From contig JBHBDS010000029.1 in assembly GCA_041784625.1 (NCBI GenBank), positions 1 through 10,603 of the forward strand: a DNA stretch of 10,603 nt, in the 5' to 3' direction. Below the pieces are notes generated by a model that was not told the origin of the DNA, searched no databases, and saw only the letters and a program-made list of their open reading frames with translations. The stretch comes from JAUNKE01 sp041784625 (GTDB lineage Bacteria; Bacillota; Clostridia; Peptostreptococcales; Filifactoraceae). The position numbers and the translations under genes are program-made. Shown here one piece after another: positions 1 through 6,729 of the stretch. Each line of letters opens with the position of its first letter. The stretch's first letter is position 1.

Positions 1-264
1 GCTTTCAAAATAATCAATCGCATTTTGTATTGAAAGATTGAACTCCTCCACCTTGTGCGCAAAATTTCGATACAAATATTCTCCGTCAGCAGTCAAAGAA
101 ATCCCTTTGGACGATCGATAAAATAACACGCAACCTAGCTCGTCCTCTAGATTTGCAATACTTCGGCTCAACGCTTGCTGCGAGATAAAAAGCTCCTCAG
201 CCGCTTTTGACATCGACGAATGCTTGCTCGCTTCGATAAAGTATTCGATATGTTTGTATTCCAT
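1..264 (-). CDS. LysR-type transcriptional regulator, N-terminal part (runs off left edge)
   Basis: The 88 visible residues form the winged helix-turn-helix DNA-binding domain of a LysR-type regulator. It begins MEYKHIEYFIEAS, has the recognition-helix region AAEELFISQQALSRSIANLE (residues 21-40), and continues with the wing segment LGCVLFYRSSKGISLTADG (43-61). The effector-binding domain lies outside the window. An AGGAGG ribosome binding site precedes two adjacent in-frame ATG codons, at 267 and 264. The one at 264 has the better spacing, but 267 cannot be excluded. The gene is divergent from the double NTF2-like gene, which is the usual arrangement for a LysR regulator and its target, so control of that neighbour is inferred. 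The effector is unknown. The reading frame is intact to the window edge. Confidence 0.9.
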   Translation of the reverse strand, partial: MEYKHIEYFIEASKHSSMSKAAEELFISQQALSRSIANLEDELGCVLFYRSSKGISLTADGEYLYRNFAHKVEEFNLSIQNAIDYFES

Positions 265-282
265 CATGCACCTCCTCATCCA

Positions 283-311
283 AGTATACTACAACTTCAA
301 GTTGTATCCAA
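283..311 (-). promoter_or_regulatory. Predicted sigma-A promoter of the lysR gene
   Basis: On the minus strand there is a -35 box TTGGAT (306-311) and a -10 box TATACT (283-288), separated by exactly 17 nt. The predicted start lies only about 12 nt before the lysR ATG, so the leader would be barely long enough to hold the AGGAGG site. A 17-bp palindrome fills the spacer, so a protein bound there would sit under RNA polymerase. This suggests autorepression or spacer-type control. It is inferred from sequence only. Confidence 0.5.
290..306. promoter_or_regulatory. 17-bp palindromic operator candidate
   Basis: TACAACTTCAAGTTGTA is a perfect inverted repeat with 8-bp arms around a central C. It lies in the lysR/NTF2-like divergent intergenic region, inside the spacer of the predicted lysR promoter. 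Such symmetry is typical of a dimeric regulator site. The adjacent LysR protein is the obvious candidate ligand, though that is inferred. Confidence 0.6.
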
Positions 312-316
312 TACAA
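302..316. promoter_or_regulatory. LysR-type T-N11-A box candidate
   Basis: TTGTATCCAATACAA has perfect 6-bp arms around CCA and contains the T-N11-A core (TGTAT-N3-ATACA) that is the classical binding motif of LysR-family proteins. It overlaps the right arm of the 290-306 palindrome by 5 bp, so the two sites could be alternative or cooperative contacts for one regulator. It lies about 90 bp before the first start of the rightward gene. Confidence 0.5.
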
Positions 317-387
317 ATTTTCGGCCATTTTTCTTTTGGCGATTCGGCGATATACTTGGATCATAGAAACGAGGTCACAAAAAATTC

Positions 388-396
388 AAAGGAGGA
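388..396 (+). promoter_or_regulatory. Ribosome binding site for the long start (404) of the NTF2-like gene
   Basis: AAAGGAGGA is a near-perfect Shine-Dalgarno sequence; GGAGG ends 8 nt before ATG 404. It supports the long form of the protein, although an open frame extends upstream to 224. Confidence 0.75.
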
Positions 397-403
397 AGCG
401 ACA

Positions 404-1234
404 ATGAAATTTTTTGAAAAACTTTTTAAGAAAAACGAAAAACAAATGATGGAGGAAAAAACAATGACAAACAAAGAAAAAGCACTAGCACTAATTAACA
501 CTTTCGCAACAGGTGACGCAGAGGCAGCAAAAAATTTACTAGCGGAGGGCTACATCCAACACAACCTTGCATATGGCACAGGAAGAGACGCATTTCTTGG
601 CGCAGTAGAGTATCTAGCTAGCGCACCGGTAAAAACAAACGTGCACAACATCCGAGCTTTTGAAGATGGCGACAAAGTATTTTTGCAAACAGTATACAAC
701 TTTGCAGGTTCTGGAGAACAAGTAGCATTTGATATTTTCCGCTTTGATGCCGATGGAAAAATTGCTGAGCACTGGGATAATCTAGCACCAAAAGCAGAGC
801 CAAACCCATCAGGACATACTCAAATCGACGGTTCTTTCGAGAAACAAATCAACGGAAGAGAAGAAACAAGAGCGCTTGTCTCAAACTTTGTAGGGGATGT
901 TCTTCGTGGTGAAAATTTGGAAAAATTGCCAAGCTATTTTGACGGCGACAACTACATTCAGCATAATATTAGCATTGCTGATGGACTATCTGGTCTTGGC
1001 GCAGCACTTGCAGCACTGGCAGAGCAAGGAATCCAAATGGTTTATGACAAAACGCATATGGTTCTTGCAGACGCAAACTATGCACTTGCTGTGAGCGAAG
1101 GAACTTTTGGCGGCGTACCAACAAGCTACTACGATTTATTCCGCGTAGAAAACGGAAAAATCGCTGAGCACTGGGATGTAATGGAAACCATCGCAGCCCC
1201 ATCGACATGGCAAAACCAAAATGGAAAATTCTAG
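404..1234 (+). CDS. Tandem NTF2-like/SnoaL-like double-domain protein
   Basis: A 276-residue protein containing two copies of an NTF2/SnoaL-like (cone-shaped alpha+beta) domain. Copy 1 (about 24-130) has YIQHN at 50-54 and GKIAEHWD at 118-125. Copy 2 (about 151-265) has YIQHN at 184-188 and GKIAEHWD at 251-258. The motif spacing is almost identical, so this is an internal duplication. The family includes small polyketide cyclases, isomerases and many uncharacterised proteins; the substrate here is unknown. The first 20 residues (MKFFEKLFKKNEKQ...) are strongly basic and amphipathic and precede the first domain. No signal peptide or membrane span is seen. The frame is open back to 224, but that stretch overlaps lysR and its operators, so 404 with AAAGGAGGA is preferred. 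A second in-frame ATG at 464 also has a good GGAGGA. A weak -10 (TATACT, 351-356) without a good -35 may need activation by the divergent LysR protein. Confidence 0.85.
   Translation: MKFFEKLFKKNEKQMMEEKTMTNKEKALALINTFATGDAEAAKNLLAEGYIQHNLAYGTGRDAFLGAVEYLASAPVKTNVHNIRAFEDGDKVFLQTVYNFAGSGEQVAFDIFRFDADGKIAEHWDNLAPKAEPNPSGHTQIDGSFEKQINGREETRALVSNFVGDVLRGENLEKLPSYFDGDNYIQHNISIADGLSGLGAALAALAEQGIQMVYDKTHMVLADANYALAVSEGTFGGVPTSYYDLFRVENGKIAEHWDVMETIAAPSTWQNQNGKF
451..456 (+). promoter_or_regulatory. Second ribosome binding site, for the internal start at 464
   Basis: GGAGGA lies inside the open frame, with GGAGG ending 8 nt before ATG 464, the same spacing as at the upstream start. Initiation here would give a 256-residue protein beginning MTNKEKALAL, without the basic N-terminal extension. 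The 17-nt segments GGAGGAAGCGACAATGA (391-407) and GGAGGAAAAAACAATGA (451-467) differ at only three positions. Confidence 0.5.
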
Positions 1235-1241
1235 CTCAGTG

Positions 1242-1276
1242 AAAAACTCGGGAGTGTGATAATCTCCTGAGTTTTT
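1242..1276 (+). terminator. Rho-independent terminator of the NTF2-like gene
   Basis: AAAAACTCGGGAG (1242-1254) pairs with CTCCTGAGTTTTT (1264-1276) around a 9-nt loop: 13 pairs, one of them G-U, with the T-run forming the distal arm. It begins 8 nt after the stop codon. The flanking A and T runs allow function in both directions, but the position fits the rightward gene best. Confidence 0.8.
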
Positions 1277-1314
1277 GCATTTGATTTGTAAACTAGTTGT
1301 TACAATATTTCGCT

Positions 1315-1364
1315 AAAAAGGTGGTGTCGAAGAATAAGATTTCTCGTTCCACAACACCACCTTT
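1315..1364 (-). terminator. Probable terminator of the nucleoside operon
   Basis: Arms AAAGGTGGTGT (1317-1327) and ACACCACCTTT (1354-1364) form a perfect 11-bp stem. On the minus strand it is followed by five Ts (complement of the A-run 1315-1319), so it should end leftward transcripts coming from pdp. It lies about 120 nt after the pdp stop. The 26-nt loop is unusually long and can partly fold on itself (CGAAGAA against TTCTCG). The rest of 1277-1485 holds no gene that I can support. Confidence 0.6.
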
Positions 1365-1485
1365 ATTGATTATCAATTCAATTACTTTTTTTTAATCGCC
1401 TTGATGAATAATTACATTCCATAAAAACTACTTCTTGTTTTCTCTTAAAACGCTCTGAGAGAAATCCTATTTGATTGAATATGTC

Positions 1486-2811
1486 TTAGCAAAACTTCTC
1501 CGCTTTATCTTTTTCCACTCGTGCAAGCAGCTGTGGTTTCGTCAATGGTTTTTGTTCTTCAATCGTGATTGCACTCTGATAGGTCGCCTCGGATTCAGCA
1601 ATTGCTGCCTCATCGTTGGTGAGAAGCACCGCAAGCGTATCGCCCGCGTTGACATAATCGCCAATCTTTGCCTTGATCTTAATTCCTGCAGCAAAGTCGA
1701 TGACGGATTCCATCGTTTTTCTTCCCGCTCCGAGTATCAGCGAGGCGATACCACATTTTTCGGTGTCCATCTTGGTGATGTAGCCGGACTTTTGCGCTTT
1801 GACCTCGTGAACGAATTTTGCCTTTTCAAAAAGCTCGGTATTTTTTACATAATTGGAATCGCCACCTTGCGCCTCTACCATCTCCACAAATTTTGCAAAC
1901 GCTGAGCCATCGGCAAGCGACTGCTCTGCCATTTTTTTGCATTCGTCAAGCGTTCCTTTGTTTGCGAGAGTGAGCATCTCTGCCGCAAGCGTGATACATT
2001 CATGGCGAAGATCTGCTGGCCCGCCATTTTTGAGCACTTCTACTGCCTCAATCACTTCGAGTGAATTGCCGACATTTTCGCCCAGTGGCACGTCCATATC
2101 CGTGACGAGCGCGACGCATTTTCTGCCTGCGTTCTCGGCGATGTTTACCATAATCTGCGCAAGCTCAATCGCATGATCCACGTCTTTGATGAATGCGCCT
2201 GATCCGCATTTGACATCGAGCACGATCGCATCAGAGCCCGCCGCCAATTTTTTGCTGATGATGCTGGATGCAATCAGCGGCGTTTTGTCTACCGTTGCGG
2301 TCACATCACGCAGCGCATAGATTTTTTTGTCCGCTGGAGCGAGGTTGCCCGATTGCCCGATGACAGCAATGCCTGTTTTGTTTACGATGGCAAAAAATTC
2401 TTCCATCGAAAACGCCGTGCGCAAATTCGGAATCGACTCGAGTTTGTCCACCGTTCCGCCCGTGTGTCCAAGTCCTCGTCCCGACATTTTTGCCACTTTG
2501 ACACCGAGGCTTGCCACAATCGGAGTGATGACGAGCGTCGTTTTGTCGCCCACACCACCAGTCGAGTGTTTGTCCACCTTGATTCCTTCGATTGGCGAAA
2601 GATCGACCATATCGCCCGAGTGTGCCATCGCAATCGTCAGTTCTGTCGTCTCACGGATGTTCATATCTTGGAAAAAAATTGCCATAAGCAGTGCCGATGC
2701 TTGGTAATCAGGAATATTTCCTGCGGTATATTCTCGAACAAAAAACTCAATTTCTTCTTTGGACAATTCTTTGCCCTGTCTTTTGTTCAAAATGATGTCG
2801 TACATTCTCAT
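1486..2811 (-). CDS. pdp: Pyrimidine-nucleoside phosphorylase
   Basis: A cytoplasmic enzyme that phosphorolyses uridine, deoxyuridine and thymidine to the free base plus (deoxy)ribose-1-phosphate. At 441 residues it is close to the roughly 433 of B. subtilis Pdp, and it follows that family along its length. The glycosyltransferase-3 fold signatures are clear: phosphate-binding KVDKHSTGGVGDKTT (78-92) and the family pattern SGRGLGHTGGTVDKLESI (110-127). H82, R168, S183 and K187 match the pyrimidine-binding residues of E. coli thymidine phosphorylase. The C-terminal alpha/beta domain begins near residue 340. The start MRMYD matches B. subtilis MRMVD and has AAAGGAG 7 nt upstream. The ATG overlaps the stop of the preceding permease gene as TAATG, indicating translational coupling. 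It is last in the operon, so imported pyrimidine nucleosides are degraded as they enter. Broad pyrimidine specificity is inferred from the family; a thymidine-only DeoA-type activity is less likely. Confidence 0.95.
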   Translation of the reverse strand: MRMYDIILNKRQGKELSKEEIEFFVREYTAGNIPDYQASALLMAIFFQDMNIRETTELTIAMAHSGDMVDLSPIEGIKVDKHSTGGVGDKTTLVITPIVASLGVKVAKMSGRGLGHTGGTVDKLESIPNLRTAFSMEEFFAIVNKTGIAVIGQSGNLAPADKKIYALRDVTATVDKTPLIASSIISKKLAAGSDAIVLDVKCGSGAFIKDVDHAIELAQIMVNIAENAGRKCVALVTDMDVPLGENVGNSLEVIEAVEVLKNGGPADLRHECITLAAEMLTLANKGTLDECKKMAEQSLADGSAFAKFVEMVEAQGGDSNYVKNTELFEKAKFVHEVKAQKSGYITKMDTEKCGIASLILGAGRKTMESVIDFAAGIKIKAKIGDYVNAGDTLAVLLTNDEAAIAESEATYQSAITIEEQKPLTKPQLLARVEKDKAEKFC

Positions 2812-3770
2812 TATCTTGCTCCTTTGTCATAAGGCACGCCTGCCGCTTTTGGTGCGCTCGATTTTTTGGAAGTAAACGAGAGCAGCACAAGCGTTGCGAT
2901 ATAAGGAATCATTTTGTATACATAATCTGGGATTCCTAGGCTCACGAGGAATGGCACGATCGCATAGGTCGCCGCGATGGTTTTTGCAATCCCAAAGAAA
3001 AATGCTGCGCCGAGAATTTTCATCGGTTTCCATTGTCCAAAAATTAAAACCGCCAGTGCCAAGAATCCGTATCCTGCCACGTCTGCGTTGAAATTTGTCG
3101 AGGTCGGCACAACAAAAACAAATCCGCCGATTCCTGCAAGCATTCCTGAAATAAACACGCCTGCATAGCGCATACGATACACGTTGATCCCAACGGAGTC
3201 TGCTGCTCCTGGATGTTCACCGCATGCTCTGAGTCTTAGTCCGAATCTTGTTTTGTATAGCACAAAAACAGAAATTATTAAAATCGCAAAGCCGATGTAA
3301 GTCGACAGATAAGTGTTTTTGAAAAACAGATTTCCAATCACTGGAATGTCTCCGAGCACAGGCACGGATGCGATACGAAATTCATTTTTGAACTGAACCT
3401 GTTGCACACCCTGAATCATACGAGCGACATAGATTGCAAACGCTGGCGCAAACATATTGAGCGCCGTACCTGAGATTACTTGATCCGCATTCATATTAAT
3501 CGCCGCATAAGCATGGAGCAGCGAGTAGAGACCGCCGATGATTCCAGCGAGAAGTAGCGCCGTCAAAAACAGCGAGTGCCCACTCATCAGCTTTTGGGCT
3601 TGCATAAAGTTGATGAAAAAGATTCCAAAGAATGCACCCATAACCATAATTCCTTCGAGTGCGATGTTGACAACTCCGCCTCGCTCCGAGTACATTCCGC
3701 CGAGCGCAACAATCAGTAGAGGAATCGAAAAGAACATGGTTTGTTGAAATAAAAAGAATACGATGCTCAT
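2811..3770 (-). CDS. nupQ: Nucleoside ABC transporter, permease subunit (NupQ-like)
   Basis: A 319-residue integral membrane protein of the branched-chain-amino-acid/ribose type permease family (BPD_transp_2), the second of two permeases forming the channel. It has about 8-9 hydrophobic segments. Family features are SERGGVVNIALEGIM (28-42), NMNADQVISGTALN (92-105, the coupling region facing the ATPase) and LRACGEHPGAADSVGINV (180-197). The ATG overlaps the TAA of the upstream permease gene as TAATG, with GGAGGAACAATA before it, and the stop overlaps the pdp start in the same way. It should pair with the upstream permease and NupO to import nucleosides delivered by the lipoprotein. The symbol follows the B. 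subtilis nupNOPQ system; substrate range is inferred from family and from the salvage genes around it. Confidence 0.88.
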   Translation of the reverse strand: MSIVFFLFQQTMFFSIPLLIVALGGMYSERGGVVNIALEGIMVMGAFFGIFFINFMQAQKLMSGHSLFLTALLLAGIIGGLYSLLHAYAAINMNADQVISGTALNMFAPAFAIYVARMIQGVQQVQFKNEFRIASVPVLGDIPVIGNLFFKNTYLSTYIGFAILIISVFVLYKTRFGLRLRACGEHPGAADSVGINVYRMRYAGVFISGMLAGIGGFVFVVPTSTNFNADVAGYGFLALAVLIFGQWKPMKILGAAFFFGIAKTIAATYAIVPFLVSLGIPDYVYKMIPYIATLVLLSFTSKKSSAPKAAGVPYDKGAR

Positions 3771-5035
3771 TATTGTTCCTCCTTCTCTGCTTGGTTGTCA
3801 GTTTGTTTTTCGCCATCGACTTTTTTCTCGTCGCTTGTCAAATCCGAATTGATTTCTTGCTTTGCATTTTCTGATCGATTTTCCGCTTGGTTCTCGGCTT
3901 CTTCAACTACTTCAGCATCCTCTGCATTCGCATTCGGCGTATTTTCTTCTTTTGAATATTTTTTACGCAGCTTGCCGATTTGGTTTTTAACCACCAAGGC
4001 AAACGCCGAGAAATATACAATCGATGCCGTGATGATGGTGATAATCTCTGGCACAAAGTTGAGACGCTGCAAATAAAATCCACCACGTCCAAGATGTGAG
4101 ATGAACAGCGCCGAAAGGAACACGCCAATCGGATGGCTCATCCCAAGGAGTGCCACTGGAATTCCGTTGAATCCTTCCGCTGGCAAAATATCCACGACCT
4201 CAAGATGTTTTCCTGCGCCAGCCAAAAGCAATAGCGCTCCGCCAAGTCCTGCCAGTGCTCCTGCAATCGTCATCGAGAGAATGATACTTTTTTTCTCATT
4301 GATTCCAGCATACTTACTCGCATCGCGATTGTATCCAACCGCTTTGAGCTCATAACCAAAAGTTGTTTTGTTGAGCAAAATATAGATCACGATCACTGCG
4401 ATAATGGCGATGAAAAACCCTGCGTTGACCGAGGAGCCGTTAAAAATTTGGTTCAGCCCCATCTTTGGCAAATTCGCATTGGCATGAGGGTATTTGGATT
4501 GGTTACGCAGCGTATCAAAGAGCTTGGTGTTGTCTCGAACGAGCATATTGACCAAATACATTCCGATGTAGTTCATCATAATGGTCGCAATCACTTCGTT
4601 CACATTTTTGTACGCTTTGAGAATCCCAGGGATCAGCCCCCAGAGCGCACCGCCGAGAATTCCTGCGAGCACCGCAAAAATCCATTGCGCAGAACCTAGT
4701 CCTGTGAATACGATTCCTGTGTAAACCGCAAAGAAAGAGCCCATCACAAATTGTCCCGGTGCACCGATGTTAAAGAGTCCTGTCTTAAACGCAAAACCTA
4801 CGGAGAGTCCCGTCATAATGATTGGCGTTGCAAAGTAGAGCGTGTCGCCGATTCCCTTCATTCCACCCGAAAAACCGCCGAGCAAAATAATTTTGAATCC
4901 CTGCAGCGCTTGCGATGGATTGGAGATAAGCAAAATAATGAATCCAAAAAGCAATCCAATTACAATTGCCGTGAGCGAAGACAAAAAGCTGTTAAATGCT
5001 GCGCCATCCAGAGCTTGCTTTAGTTTAGTTTTCAT
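3770..5035 (-). CDS. nupP: Nucleoside ABC transporter, permease subunit (NupP-like) with acidic C-terminal tail
   Basis: A 421-residue permease of the same family as its downstream partner. The membrane core (about 15-350) contains GLFNIGAPGQFVMGSFF (86-102), the ATPase-coupling helix region NEVIATIMMNYIGMYLVN (146-163) and ELKAVGYNRDASKYAGIN (229-246). The family usually has about 350 residues. The excess is a hydrophilic tail, residues 361-421 (3773-3955), dominated by E, N, A, D, K and Q, with no hydrophobic segment and probably disordered on the cytoplasmic face. The ATG overlaps the 3' end of nupO by 11 nt and is preceded by AAAGGAGGG. The tail does not come from a frameshift: the frame stays open to a normal stop that couples to the next gene. 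The transport role is firm by family; the role of the tail is unknown. Confidence 0.88.
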   Translation of the reverse strand: MKTKLKQALDGAAFNSFLSSLTAIVIGLLFGFIILLISNPSQALQGFKIILLGGFSGGMKGIGDTLYFATPIIMTGLSVGFAFKTGLFNIGAPGQFVMGSFFAVYTGIVFTGLGSAQWIFAVLAGILGGALWGLIPGILKAYKNVNEVIATIMMNYIGMYLVNMLVRDNTKLFDTLRNQSKYPHANANLPKMGLNQIFNGSSVNAGFFIAIIAVIVIYILLNKTTFGYELKAVGYNRDASKYAGINEKKSIILSMTIAGALAGLGGALLLLAGAGKHLEVVDILPAEGFNGIPVALLGMSHPIGVFLSALFISHLGRGGFYLQRLNFVPEIITIITASIVYFSAFALVVKNQIGKLRKKYSKEENTPNANAEDAEVVEEAENQAENRSENAKQEINSDLTSDEKKVDGEKQTDNQAEKEEQ

Positions 5036-6557
5036 TTAGCGCCCTCCTTTTTGAGCCAGACATATAAAGTCCAAGTTCTTCAACGGTCGTTTCCTTTGGA
5101 TCAAATTCGCCCACGAGTTCGCCCTCGTAGATTACGATGATTCGGTCGCTCACCGTCATTACTTCGTCGATTTCGAGTGACACGAGCAGGACTCCTTTTT
5201 GTTCGTCACGCACTCGTACCAATTGCTTGTGAATATATTCAATCGCACCGACATCTAGACCACGTGTAGGCTGCACGGCGATGAGCAGGCTCGGATCTTT
5301 GTCAATCTCTCGTGCGATAATCGCTTTTTGCTGGTTTCCTCCCGACATCGAGCGTGCCGTCGTAATCGAGCCTTGTCCGCTACGAACGTCGTACTGCTTG
5401 ATCAAGCGATCAGAGTACTCCATCTTTTTTTCTTTTTTCAAAATGCCATTGCTTTGGAATTCGTCCGTAAAATAAGTTTGAAGAATCATATTTTCTGCAA
5501 GCGAATAATCCAGCACAAGACCATACTTGTGACGATCTTCTGGAATATGGCTCATCCCATGCGTGCTACGATAGCGAACGGACTTGGATTCAAAATGATC
5601 GCCATCAAGAATAATCTCGCCCGAGCTGATGTCTGCAAGTCCCGATAGGGCGTAGACGATTTCAGACTGTCCATTGCCCTCGATTCCTGCGATTGCGACA
5701 ATTTCGCCACGTCGAACTTTGAAGCTCACATCGTTCACGACATTTTTGGTTGTCGTTTTGGATTTTACTGTGAGATTTTTGACCTCCAAAATCACATCGC
5801 CCACCTGCGCTGGTTCTTTCTCGATTTGGAGATTGACGCTACGGCCAACCATCATTCGAGAGAGTTCTTCTTTGGAACAATCTTCCACCTTGACCGTGCC
5901 AATATATTTTCCTTTGCGAAGAACGGTACAATGCTTTGCGACTTTTTTGATTTCGTTGAGCTTATGCGTGATAAAGATGATGCTCTTGCCCTCTTTGGTG
6001 AGATTGACCATAATGTCCATGAGCTCATCAATCTCGGCCGCTGTGAGCACCGCCGTCGGTTCGTCAAAAATCAAAATTTCATTTTCACGGTAAAGCATTT
6101 TGAGAATTTCAACCCTTTGCTGCATTCCCACTGTGATGTCCTCGATCTTTGCATCGGGATCGATCGACAAATTATACTTTTGGCTGAGCTCCACCACTTT
6201 TTTGCGTGCGTCATCCATTTTTAGGCGACCCATCTGCACCGTCTCAGCGCCAAGCACAATATTTTCGAGCACGGTAAAATTTTCTACCAGCTTAAAATGC
6301 TGATGAACCATTCCGATGCCCAATCGATTCGCATCGTTTGGATTATTGACTTTGACCTCTTGACCATCTTTTTTGATGATTCCTTTTTCTGGCTGATACA
6401 GACCAAAAAGCACGCTCATCAATGTCGATTTGCCCGCACCGTTTTCGCCGAGCAGCGCATGAATTTCGCCATGCTCTACTTGCAGCGTGATGTTGTCGTT
6501 TGCAATAATCCCTGGAAATTCCTTTGTGATGTTAATCATTTCAATATGATAATTCAT
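5025..6557 (-). CDS. nupO: Nucleoside ABC transporter, ATP-binding protein with two nucleotide-binding domains (NupO-like)
   Basis: A 510-residue cytoplasmic ATPase with two fused ABC domains, the same length as B. subtilis NupO. Domain 1 has Walker A GENGAGKST (37-45), Q-loop Q86, a signature-region variant ITVGMQQRVEIL (141-152), Walker B ILIFDEP (161-167) and switch H198. Domain 2 is degenerate at its own site: GIEGNGQSE (291-299) lacks the Walker A lysine, Walker B reads LLIAVQP (424-430), and serine replaces the switch histidine. Its signature SMSGGNQQK (403-411) is intact. This asymmetry is normal in the subfamily and implies one strongly hydrolytic site. The frame is open to 6608, but ATG 6557 is chosen because it gives the family N-terminus (MNYHIEMINITKEFPGI) with a GGAG 5-9 nt upstream. 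It follows a terminator hairpin and overlaps nupP. Confidence 0.93.
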   Translation of the reverse strand: MNYHIEMINITKEFPGIIANDNITLQVEHGEIHALLGENGAGKSTLMSVLFGLYQPEKGIIKKDGQEVKVNNPNDANRLGIGMVHQHFKLVENFTVLENIVLGAETVQMGRLKMDDARKKVVELSQKYNLSIDPDAKIEDITVGMQQRVEILKMLYRENEILIFDEPTAVLTAAEIDELMDIMVNLTKEGKSIIFITHKLNEIKKVAKHCTVLRKGKYIGTVKVEDCSKEELSRMMVGRSVNLQIEKEPAQVGDVILEVKNLTVKSKTTTKNVVNDVSFKVRRGEIVAIAGIEGNGQSEIVYALSGLADISSGEIILDGDHFESKSVRYRSTHGMSHIPEDRHKYGLVLDYSLAENMILQTYFTDEFQSNGILKKEKKMEYSDRLIKQYDVRSGQGSITTARSMSGGNQQKAIIAREIDKDPSLLIAVQPTRGLDVGAIEYIHKQLVRVRDEQKGVLLVSLEIDEVMTVSDRIIVIYEGELVGEFDPKETTVEELGLYMSGSKRRALNEN

Positions 6558-6629
6558 GGTTTCTCCATTTCTTTTGTAAATTTCTATCCAATGAGATTTA
6601 TACCTCAATTTTTGCTTTCAAAAAAATAA

Positions 6630-6656
6630 ATTGTATAAAAGAAAAAATAATTTCAA
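6630..6656 (-). promoter_or_regulatory. Weak promoter candidate upstream of nupO
   Basis: In the AT-rich gap after the internal terminator the minus strand reads TTGAAA (6651-6656), a 15-nt spacer, then TACAAT (6630-6635). The spacing is short and the surrounding A/T richness makes chance matches likely. If real, it would give the transporter and pdp genes expression independent of read-through from the lipoprotein gene. Confidence 0.25.
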
Positions 6657-6685
6657 ATTAAGATCAATAATTGCTCGAGAGTCCT

Positions 6686-6720
6686 AAAAAAAAGCCCAAG
6701 TATCATACTCAGGCTTTTTT
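6686..6720 (-). terminator. Internal terminator between the lipoprotein gene and nupO
   Basis: On the minus strand GCCTGAGTAT pairs with ATACTTGGGC (6694-6714; two G-U pairs), followed by eight Ts (complement of 6686-6693) and preceded by an A-run. It starts 9 nt after the lipoprotein stop codon. It is a canonical intrinsic terminator, likely partial because the downstream transporter genes have no strong promoter of their own. It would leave the binding protein more abundant than the membrane complex. Confidence 0.85.
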
Positions 6721-6729
6721 ATGATCAAA

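Noticed and set aside
224..403. Upstream extension of the NTF2-like frame to an ATG at 224
   Set aside because: It overlaps the start of lysR, its promoter and both palindromes on the opposite strand, has no ribosome binding site at 224, and encodes no NTF2-like sequence. The start at 404 has an excellent site.
1471..2832. Rightward open frames antisense to pdp (for example 1471-1905 and 2353-2832)
   Set aside because: Pdp on the other strand is unambiguous over its whole length. These frames have no good ribosome binding sites and no recognisable domains.
5826..6224. Rightward open frame antisense to nupO
   Set aside because: It lies inside the conserved ATPase domain on the other strand and is a by-product of its codon use.
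6558..6608. Longer NupO start at 6608
   Set aside because: The extra 17 residues do not match the family, and the ATG at 6557 has the ribosome binding site and gives the usual 510-residue protein.
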